Shown in pieces: positions 6,461 through 10,913 of a stretch of 10,913 nt of DNA. The DNA is from Candidatus Aenigmatarchaeota archaeon. GTDB taxonomy: Archaea > Aenigmatarchaeota > Aenigmatarchaeia > QMZP01. Both the position numbers and the translations under genes were made by a program. The stretch is from positions 1 to 10,913 of the forward strand of contig WAQT01000040.1 in the NCBI GenBank assembly GCA_015520105.1. The letters run 5' to 3'. Under the pieces are notes generated by a model. The model saw nothing but the letters and a program-made list of their open reading frames with translations, made no database searches and was not told where the DNA came from. Each line of letters starts with the position of its first letter. Position 1 is the first letter of the stretch.

Positions 6461-6527
6461 AAGAAAGCTGGACGTGACCGCACAGAATGGATGTCACGTT
6501 CCATAACTGTCACGCAGAAGAGTTGAG
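6461..6527 (+). repeat. Structured repeat, copy 1
   Basis: Stem GACGTGAC (6471-6478) pairs with GTCACGTT (6493-6500), with one G-U pair; the flanking G6470-C6501 adds a ninth pair. The loop is CGCACAGAATGGAT. The tail (CCATAACTGTCACGC) is the most diverged of the set, and the short module after it is barely recognisable. Confidence 0.75.
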
Positions 6528-6570
6528 TTGCTAACATCGATTGAACAGGTGGTCACAAGATGTTGCACAG

Positions 6571-6648
6571 GAAAGTTGGACAAGACCGTATTGATTGCAC
6601 GTCTTGTCTCCGTCAGTGTCGCATAGGATGGGAGTGAGAGGGCGAAGG
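6571..6648 (+). repeat. Structured repeat, copy 2
   Basis: Stem GACAAGAC (6579-6586) pairs perfectly with GTCTTGTC (6601-6608) around the loop CGTATTGATTGCAC. The tail is TCCGTCAGTGTCGC, then the short module AGTGAGAGGGCGAA (6633-6646). Confidence 0.8.
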
Positions 6649-6725
6649 TGAGTTGGATGCGACCGCAAGGATTTCACGTCGCATCTCCGTCGCTGTGGCA
6701 CAGGATGGAAGTGATACGGCGAAGG
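6649..6725 (+). repeat. Structured repeat, copy 3
   Basis: Stem GATGCGAC (6656-6663) pairs perfectly with GTCGCATC (6678-6685) around the loop CGCAAGGATTTCAC. The tail is TCCGTCGCTGTGGC, then the short module AGTGATACGGCGAA (6710-6723). It starts exactly 77 bases after copy 2. An extra short module without a hairpin (6754-6767) follows before copy 4. Confidence 0.8.
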
Positions 6726-6769
6726 ATGATAGTGGGAAAGGCAAAAGAGTGGGAGTGACAGGGCGAAGG

Positions 6770-6846
6770 TTAAGTGGACAAGACCGCACAGAGTGGACGT
6801 CTTGTCTCCGTTACTGTTGCGCAGGATGCAAGTCATAAGGCGAAAT
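6770..6846 (+). repeat. Structured repeat, copy 4
   Basis: Stem GACAAGAC (6777-6784) pairs perfectly with GTCTTGTC (6799-6806) around the loop CGCACAGAGTGGAC. The stem equals that of copy 2, but the loop resembles copy 1, so stem and loop vary independently. The tail is TCCGTTACTGTTGC, then the short module AGTCATAAGGCGAA (6831-6844), identical to the one at 4360-4373 on the minus strand. Confidence 0.8.
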
Positions 6847-6929
6847 GATTGGTAGTCACAAAGTCGTAAGTTAAAGTCACAGGGCGAGGGTTAGCAAATC
6901 TTTTTGTTCAAAGAAACAAAATCTCTTAC

Positions 6930-7541
6930 ATGGATGAATGGAAAGAGGCAATGTCCAGGAAGCTCTCCCGCACAGAATACATCCAATCGAGAATAAAAGG
7001 CTACTCCTATGAAACAAGACAGTCGGCAGAAACCGCAGACGAGAAACTTACAGAATTCGTGCTCTCTTCCATAAGAAACGCAAAGGCCATGATATTCGAT
7101 GCGATACAGACAGGATTCGAAAGGCAGATTCAGTTTCTTGAGAACGACCTTATTGTTATTATGACCGAACTTGATATATTATCCGACGAGTTGATGGTCA
7201 GGGTGTTCAGAATGGACGAGTCTCTCGGGACCGAATGGCTGGAGAGGGTTATCGAAAAGGATTACGATATATTGAGAGTTTCCGCAGAGATAGAACAGGA
7301 CGCGGAAAGGATAAGGAAGGCCATAGCAGCATTCCCTCTGAACGAATCTGATGGCATGAACGCACTAAAGAAACTGGCCGAAAACGTGCGTTCCGGTATT
7401 GAGAAGCTTGCAGTTGACATAAAAGAGAGGGATTCGATGCTAAACATAAAGAGGATAGCGCTCGAAAAGGCGTTTAACGATGCAAGAAAGAGGATAGACT
7501 GGAGAGCATTCGAAGCAAAAAAGAAAGGAAAGGGGAGTTAG
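6930..7541 (+). CDS. Hypothetical coiled-coil protein, 203 residues
   Basis: I do not recognise this protein. It is almost wholly charged helix with heptad-like spacing of hydrophobic residues, for example from about 45 to 135 and 140 to 190, and no cysteine, signal peptide or membrane segment. It ends in a basic tail (AKKKGKGS). Similarity of long coiled coils to structural or scaffold proteins would be by composition only, so no function is given. The ATG at 6930 is the first in frame after the repeat array and gives a polar N-terminus (MDEWKEAMSRKLS); no ribosome binding site is seen and the upstream TATA-like sequence (6897-6906) is weak. Its stop overlaps the stop of the 52-residue gene on the other strand by 4 bases. 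Confidence 0.7.
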   Translation: MDEWKEAMSRKLSRTEYIQSRIKGYSYETRQSAETADEKLTEFVLSSIRNAKAMIFDAIQTGFERQIQFLENDLIVIMTELDILSDELMVRVFRMDESLGTEWLERVIEKDYDILRVSAEIEQDAERIRKAIAAFPLNESDGMNALKKLAENVRSGIEKLAVDIKERDSMLNIKRIALEKAFNDARKRIDWRAFEAKKKGKGS

Positions 7542-7696
7542 ATCTCCCTGTTGATTATCTTTTCCTTCAGTATTTCAAACTCCTCTGCAGTGAGCCTGCA
7601 CATGTTGTCGCCCTCTCCTATCTCCACAAAGTCCTCGTGTATCCTCACTTCCGGGCAACAGCTGTCTTCTCCGCAAAGGACCACTGTCTTTACCAT
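7538..7696 (-). CDS. Small cysteine protein, 52 residues
   Basis: A short gene supported by a near-perfect ribosome binding site, GGAGGTGA, ending four bases before the ATG. The protein begins MVKTVVLCGEDSCCPEVRI, then HEDFVEIGEGDNMCRLTAEE and a final helix FEILKEKIINREI. It has four cysteines: Cys8, Cys13, Cys14 and Cys33. The pattern (two strands with C and CCP, a turn, a strand, then a helix) resembles small proteins of unknown function in bacteria and archaea with a CCP motif; metal binding is plausible. It is divergent from the pyrophosphatase gene and seems to share a palindromic TATA box with it. Its stop overlaps that of the coiled-coil gene by 4 bases (7538-7541). Confidence 0.8.
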   Translation of the reverse strand: MVKTVVLCGEDSCCPEVRIHEDFVEIGEGDNMCRLTAEEFEILKEKIINREI

Positions 7697-7700
7697 GGAA

Positions 7701-7708
7701 TCACCTCC
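7701..7708 (-). promoter_or_regulatory. Strong ribosome binding site of the 52-residue gene
   Basis: GGAGGTGA on the minus strand, four bases before the ATG at 7696. It matches the archaeal 16S rRNA anti-Shine-Dalgarno over 8 bases and is the main evidence that this short frame is a gene. Confidence 0.8.
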
Positions 7709-7727
7709 TGACAGTATTGTCCGGCTT

Positions 7728-7737
7728 ATTTATAAAT
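7728..7737. promoter_or_regulatory. Palindromic TATA box, possibly shared by two divergent genes
   Basis: ATTTATAAAT is a perfect 10-base palindrome between divergent starts at 7696 (-) and 7766 (+). With a usual spacing of about 26 bases, transcripts would begin near 7706 leftward, just including the GGAGGTGA site, and near 7759 rightward, giving a leader of a few bases. Confidence 0.5.
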
Positions 7738-7765
7738 CAATGCCGCATAAATATAGTGTGATTTC

Positions 7766-8293
7766 ATGAACTGGCTGCATGACATCAGTCCCGGAACACC
7801 GGAGAAAGTGAACGTGATAATCGAGATACCCAAGGGATGCCGGAACAAGTACGAGTATGACAAGAAGAACAATATAATAAAACTGGACAGGGTTCTGTAC
7901 TCTGCTGTGCACTATCCAGGAGACTATGGCTTCATACCCCAGACGCACTGCGAGGACGGAGACCCTCTCGATGCAATAATACTTGTTGGAGAGCCCTCCT
8001 TTCCTGGAGTTCTCATAGAAGCGAGGCCTGTCGCGCTCCTTAACATGGTGGATTCTGGAGAGAGGGACGAGAAGCTTCTTTGCGTGCCTGCAGAAGACCC
8101 GAGATTCGCCGAGATAAAGGACATAAAAGACGTTCCTGCGCACGTTCTGAAGGAGATAGCGCATTTCTTTGAGACGTACAAGAACCTTCAGGGCAAGAAG
8201 GTCGTGATTGAGGGCTGGGAGGACGCAAAGAAAGCGAAGGAGATGCTGGAGAAATCGATGGTGCTTTACAAGGAGAAGTTCAGGAAACAATGA
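7766..8293 (+). CDS. ppa: Family I inorganic pyrophosphatase
   Basis: Soluble enzyme that splits pyrophosphate to two phosphates and so drives nucleotide polymerisation, tRNA charging and similar reactions. At 175 residues it is the normal length for prokaryotic family I. The signature EDGDPLDAI (63-71) carries Asp64, Asp66 and Asp69, matching the E. coli metal-binding aspartates 65, 67 and 70. MVDSGERDEKLLCVP (94-108) gives Asp96, Asp101 and Lys103. IPKGCRNKYEYD (21-32) supplies the basic and acidic residues of the active site, and YPGDYGFIPQT (50-60) is typical. There is no signal peptide. The start follows a palindromic TATA box. The gene ends 12 bases from the end of the convergent IMP dehydrogenase gene. 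Confidence 0.97.
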   Translation: MNWLHDISPGTPEKVNVIIEIPKGCRNKYEYDKKNNIIKLDRVLYSAVHYPGDYGFIPQTHCEDGDPLDAIILVGEPSFPGVLIEARPVALLNMVDSGERDEKLLCVPAEDPRFAEIKDIKDVPAHVLKEIAHFFETYKNLQGKKVVIEGWEDAKKAKEMLEKSMVLYKEKFRKQ

Positions 8294-8305
8294 TCGCAAA
8301 GCCTT

Positions 8306-9784
8306 TCATTTCAATATGCTTGTCCCGCCCTCTGCGTAGGACTGCGCGGTCTGAACTTCAAGCTTTGCCTTCTTCCTGAACTCTTCAAGAGTCTTGCATC
8401 CTGAAGAACTGAGCGATGCCTTGAGTGCAAGCACGTCCCTTGGAAGGTGTTCAGAAAGCTTTCCCTTGTGGAGAACATAACCTTCCTCTCCCTCCACAAC
8501 GAACGTTCTCGGGTCATTGTGGCCGTATCTCCTGAGGTTCTTTGCCTTCATGGAGGCCTCGCCCCAATAGGGTTTTATGTAAGCGGTCACGCGCTCTATC
8601 CTCCCGGAACCGTCAGGGTTTATCACGCTGTAGGTCTTGTGCATGAGCTGGGTCGGACTTTCGGTGAATCCCGCGAAATACTTCCCCATCATGACGGCGT
8701 CGGCTCCCAGGGCGAAGGCGACTGCCATGTCTCCTGTGCCTTCTATTCCACCATCGGAGATTATGGGGACGTATCTTCCGGTCTCCTCGAAGAATTTATC
8801 CCTTTCCTTCGCGACCATCATGACAGCCGTGGCCTGGCCTCTTCCTGTGGATTTAACCCTGCGGGTGGTGCATATCGAGCCTGAACCCTGACCTATCTTA
8901 ACAGCATCCGCGCCGAGCTCTGCAAGGAACCTGAATCCCTCGCTGTCCACTATGTTGCCAGCTATTATGGGCATCCTGTGCCTGCTGTATTCCTTCATCG
9001 CATCCTCTGCGAAATCGGAGTAGAGGTCTGAAGAGTCTATAACGAGAAAATCCACTCCGGCTTTCACGAGCATCCTCGCCCTTTCCGCATCCTCGGGATG
9101 CGTTGATACAGCAGCGGCCACCCTTAATCTTTTGTTCTCATCAACAAATGCATCCGGATAGATGAAATGGGTCTTTATATCCTTATAGAACACAACCGAC
9201 CTGAGGTTCATGTCATTGTCCACTATGGGAAGCGCCCCCACCCCGAACTCTATGAGTTTGTCATTCGCTTCTTCAAGGCTTATCCCGTCCTTTCCGAACA
9301 CAAGCTTGTCAAGGGGTATCATCTTTTCTGAAACCCTCTTGTCTGCATCCTTCTCGGGATGGTATTTCTTCTCTGTTATAAGACCCACAAGCTTCCCGTC
9401 CTTTGTCACAGGGAATGTGGAGTACCCCATTCTCCTCTCAATCTCGATAAGCTTGCTTATCCTGTCATCGGGCCCGACTGTCACCGGATTATAGACGAAA
9501 CCCGCCTTGTACCTCTTGACCTTCTCAACCTCGGCTGCCTGTTCCTCCATGGGAATGCTTCCGGGAATCACTCCTAGCCCGCCGTGCTGGGCAAGGGCTA
9601 TCGCAAGCTCATGACCCGTGACTGCCTGCATTGCCGCGCTCAGAAAGGGAAGAGGCATCTCTATGTCATGCGTTATGCGTGTCTTCAAAGAAACGTCAGT
9701 GATTTTCGTATCCTTTCTCGTCTTTCCTGGAATTATAACGAACTCGGAAAACGTTCTCGACACATGAGGGCTTATCGATGCCAT
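8306..9784 (-). CDS. guaB: Inosine-5'-monophosphate dehydrogenase
   Basis: Oxidises IMP to XMP with NAD, the committed step of guanine nucleotide synthesis. The product is 492 residues. The N-terminal barrel part is followed by two CBS domains (about 98-205), then the second barrel half: VIDSSD (248-253), the catalytic loop GSGSICTTR (300-308) with Cys305, SDGGIEGTGD (343-352), AGFTESP (371-377) and the flap pair Arg419-Tyr420. The region KPYWGEASMKAKNLRRYG (404-421) and the tail SYAEGGTSI differ from the standard enzyme (GSLGAM, ESHHDV-like) and resemble a divergent subclass I know from some Firmicutes. GMP reductase is less likely given the CBS domains. ATG 9784 is chosen over the longer frame from 9844 because a TATA-like box (9802-9812) sits 23 bases upstream. 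Confidence 0.9.
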   Translation of the reverse strand: MASISPHVSRTFSEFVIIPGKTRKDTKITDVSLKTRITHDIEMPLPFLSAAMQAVTGHELAIALAQHGGLGVIPGSIPMEEQAAEVEKVKRYKAGFVYNPVTVGPDDRISKLIEIERRMGYSTFPVTKDGKLVGLITEKKYHPEKDADKRVSEKMIPLDKLVFGKDGISLEEANDKLIEFGVGALPIVDNDMNLRSVVFYKDIKTHFIYPDAFVDENKRLRVAAAVSTHPEDAERARMLVKAGVDFLVIDSSDLYSDFAEDAMKEYSRHRMPIIAGNIVDSEGFRFLAELGADAVKIGQGSGSICTTRRVKSTGRGQATAVMMVAKERDKFFEETGRYVPIISDGGIEGTGDMAVAFALGADAVMMGKYFAGFTESPTQLMHKTYSVINPDGSGRIERVTAYIKPYWGEASMKAKNLRRYGHNDPRTFVVEGEEGYVLHKGKLSEHLPRDVLALKASLSSSGCKTLEEFRKKAKLEVQTAQSYAEGGTSILK

Positions 9785-9801
9785 ATAATGAATAAAGGAG
9801 C

Positions 9802-9812
9802 AAATTAATAAG
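9802..9812 (-). promoter_or_regulatory. TATA-like box for the IMP dehydrogenase gene
   Basis: Read on the minus strand this is CTTATTAATTT, centred about 23 bases before the ATG at 9784, giving a leaderless transcript. It lies in the 66-base gap after the upstream gene and rules against the longer N-terminus. Confidence 0.5.
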
Positions 9813-9850
9813 CTTTTTGGTAACGGACTCTTGCGCTGCCACAAGACCGG

Positions 9851-10720
9851 TTATATATTCCTGACCTCCCTGTAAATCCGGGCTATTGCGTTCATCTGCC
9901 TGTCCGTTATAATTCTTTTGCGCGAGCCTTCGGGACACCATGCCTTCATCTCCTCAAAGCAGGATATTCTTGCAACGTTTCCGTGCTCGTCAAACTCATA
10001 GACTCTCGTTGTTCCAACCTTGCTTTTGCTGTGGTCCCTGTTTCCCTTCAGCACCATCTTTCTCCTCCTCTTTCCGCCTCTGTATTCCACGACGTTCCCG
10101 TTTGTTCTTTTCACAACAGCGACAGAGCCGGGATAGTGGCTTGTGAGCGACCTTGCAGCAAACCTGCCTCCGCCGTCTATGTCACCGCTCATTCCGGAGA
10201 AGTCCTGATAGTAGAATGCGGCAGGCTCTATGAGTCCCCTGTACCTCTTATCAAACTCCTCGCGGCCTTTCGAGGAGAGAATAAAAGACCTTTTTGACGG
10301 TTTCTTGTGTATTATTATTATTCCGTCTATGTCTCCGCCGACGTTTTTGTCCATGGCGTTCAGGAACAACTCCTCAATATCGTTCTGATAAAGAGAGAGC
10401 GGAGGATATTCCGACAGCTCGCTCGTGTCAATCCCTATCCTGTGGTAGAATCTCTCGGTCCTGCATGACATTCTCGATTTGGCTGTCTCCTTGCTTATCC
10501 TTCCGCGAATGAAGTCCTCAATCTGCTCCTCATCGAGAACAGCTGTTATGAGATGGCTGTAGTCATGCCCCTCATCGGAAGATTTGTAAGGGCAGGATTT
10601 TCCAACATCTTCGCAGAACTCGCTCTTCTGAGCGGTTCCTGCGTGCGCCCTGACCGAAAGCACAGCGTTCAGGAAGAAAATATCTTCCTCCGGCTCTCCT
10701 ATAAGATAATCTCTCTTCAT
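9851..10720 (-). CDS. Hypothetical protein, 289 residues
   Basis: I do not recognise this protein. It appears soluble and mixed alpha/beta, with five cysteines (36, 43, 86, 254, 262) and no membrane segment. Two copies of a GDIDG string stand out: GGDIDGIIIIHKK (128-140), a buried strand with a basic end, and SGDIDGGGRFAARS (178-191). A very basic stretch, YRGGKRRRKMVLKGNRDHSKSK (213-234), suggests contact with nucleic acid, but this is only composition. The ATG at 10720 follows a TATA-like box at the leaderless distance. IMP dehydrogenase lies downstream on the same strand after 66 bases but has its own promoter, so a functional link is not implied. Confidence 0.7.
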   Translation of the reverse strand: MKRDYLIGEPEEDIFFLNAVLSVRAHAGTAQKSEFCEDVGKSCPYKSSDEGHDYSHLITAVLDEEQIEDFIRGRISKETAKSRMSCRTERFYHRIGIDTSELSEYPPLSLYQNDIEELFLNAMDKNVGGDIDGIIIIHKKPSKRSFILSSKGREEFDKRYRGLIEPAAFYYQDFSGMSGDIDGGGRFAARSLTSHYPGSVAVVKRTNGNVVEYRGGKRRRKMVLKGNRDHSKSKVGTTRVYEFDEHGNVARISCFEEMKAWCPEGSRKRIITDRQMNAIARIYREVRNI

Positions 10721-10741
10721 AATATTATTTGGAAGAAAAAC

Positions 10742-10749
10742 AATATATT
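10742..10749 (-). promoter_or_regulatory. TATA-like box for the 289-residue gene
   Basis: AATATATT, itself a palindrome, is centred about 26 bases before the ATG at 10720 and predicts a leaderless start. Confidence 0.45.
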
Positions 10750-10913
10750 CTCTATCCTCTGCGGAGGCTAAGTCTTCGCAAGACAGGCATCATGCAACGC
10801 ATATCTCTCTTTTCCTTCCTCTTCCAACACTTACCACGGCTGGCCTGAATATATCACGGGGTCAAATTGTTAACTCTCACTTTTTTGCTGAAAAATTTTA
10901 GAATTTATTATAT
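10750..10913. other. Right-end sequence without a supported gene
   Basis: Two small hairpins stand side by side (CCTC/GAGG at 10756-10767, GTCTT/AAGAC at 10772-10784). A T-run at about 10882-10887 could end a plus-strand transcript. The last 20 bases are nearly all A and T, as in a promoter for a gene beyond the edge. Only open frames under 25 codons are present, and none has a start signal. Confidence 0.4.

Larger units (their letters stand above)
6442..6890 (+). ncRNA. Array of four structured repeats with covarying stems; possible RNA
   Basis: Four tandem copies share the plan TGGA-stem-CG loop-stem-TCCGTnnCTGTnGC, then a short module close to AGTCAyAAGGCGAA. All stems are 8 bp and all loops 14 bases. 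Stem sequences differ between copies, but both arms change together, with one G-U pair in copy 1. This is what selection on RNA folding looks like. Extra copies of the short module without a hairpin lie at 6754-6767, 6854-6869 (degenerate) and 6875-6888. The array lies between two plus-strand genes and has their orientation. It is not a CRISPR array, because there are no unique spacers of constant length, and no known RNA family is recognised. The sense strand is inferred from the flanking genes and the G-U pair. Confidence 0.6.
6442..6929. other. 488-base gene-free region filled with structured repeats
   Basis: No protein gene is supported here. Both strands have open frames of 60-100 codons, but they cover repeats whose spacing (108, 77 and 121 bases between stems) does not keep one reading frame. 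The region contains four hairpin repeat copies plus extra short modules up to about 6890, then AT-rich sequence with a T-run (6900-6905) before the ATG at 6930. A 5-bp hairpin (GTGCG/CGCAC, 6441-6455) begins on the last base of the CBS gene stop codon. Confidence 0.7.

Noticed and set aside
6531..6838. Open frames on both strands inside the repeat array (101 codons minus, 61 codons plus)
   Set aside because: They follow the repeats, whose spacing is mostly not a multiple of three, and have no start signals; the covarying stems explain the sequence better.
6442..6890. CRISPR array
   Set aside because: The repeats are diverged and unevenly spaced (77, 108, 121 bases), there are no unique spacers of constant length, and no cas genes are nearby.
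6442..6890. tRNA genes or tRNA fragments
   Set aside because: Some strings (such as GGTTCAAGTC near 4370, minus strand) recall a T-arm, but no acceptor stem, anticodon arm or cloverleaf can be formed.
9785..9844. Upstream start at 9844 for IMP dehydrogenase
   Set aside because: It reads through the promoter-like gap; ATG 9784 has a TATA-like box at the right distance and matches the family N-terminus.
10792..10848. 18-codon plus-strand frame and, on the other strand, a coding-like tail (RDIFRPAVVSVGRGRKREI)
   Set aside because: Both are too short; the minus frame has a stop just upstream and no start codon with a signal. It could be a gene remnant but cannot be supported.

Overview
The window looks archaeal. 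Most genes have an AT-rich TATA-like box centred about 23-28 bases before the start codon and no ribosome binding site, which is the pattern of leaderless archaeal transcripts. Two genes instead have a strong GGAGGT site. The families present (DUF373 membrane protein, archaeal-style TruD, a small Toprim protein, a CBS-only protein) fit an archaeon with compact, often overlapping genes. The phylum cannot be fixed from this sequence; an uncultivated DPANN-like or euryarchaeal lineage is only a guess.

Layout. At 1-89 (-) is the start of a small Toprim-domain protein. A divergent pair of unknown genes follows at 181-633 and 641-907 (+). truD (887-1912, -) converges on them and is divergent from a membrane-anchored DUF192 protein (1940-2449, +). 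An unknown 159-residue gene (2509-2988, +) meets, tail to tail, a two-gene minus-strand operon: a DUF373 membrane protein (3253-4278), then a small putative zinc protein (2982-3239). On the plus strand are a nucleotidyltransferase-fold protein (4611-5558), a four-CBS-domain protein (5620-6441) and, after a 488-base gene-free stretch, a coiled-coil protein (6930-7541). A 52-residue cysteine protein (7538-7696, -) is divergent from family I inorganic pyrophosphatase (7766-8293, +). That gene converges on an IMP dehydrogenase (8306-9784, -), which is preceded by an unknown 289-residue gene (9851-10720, -). The last 193 bases hold two small hairpins and AT-rich sequence but no supported gene.

The most interesting feature is not a protein. 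The gene-free stretch 6442-6890 holds four copies of a repeat of about 77 bases. A fifth copy lies on the minus strand at about 4279-4357, immediately before the DUF373 start codon. Each copy has an 8-bp stem around a loop of exactly 14 bases. Three different stem sequences occur, and both arms change together, so pairing is kept: GACGTGAC/GTCACGTC, GACAAGAC/GTCTTGTC and GATGCGAC/GTCGCATC. One copy has a single G-U pair. This is direct evidence of selection on RNA (or cruciform) structure. Each stem is followed by a conserved tail, TCCGTnnCTGTnGC, and a short module, AGTCAyAAGGCGAA, which also occurs alone. I do not recognise the family. In both places the repeat lies in the same sense as the next gene, so a structured leader, a small RNA or a mobile RNA-like repeat are the main options.

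Functionally, the recognisable genes are housekeeping: tRNA pseudouridylation (TruD), guanine nucleotide synthesis (IMP dehydrogenase), pyrophosphate removal (Ppa), and probable nucleotide sensing (CBS protein). The rest are conserved-looking unknowns.
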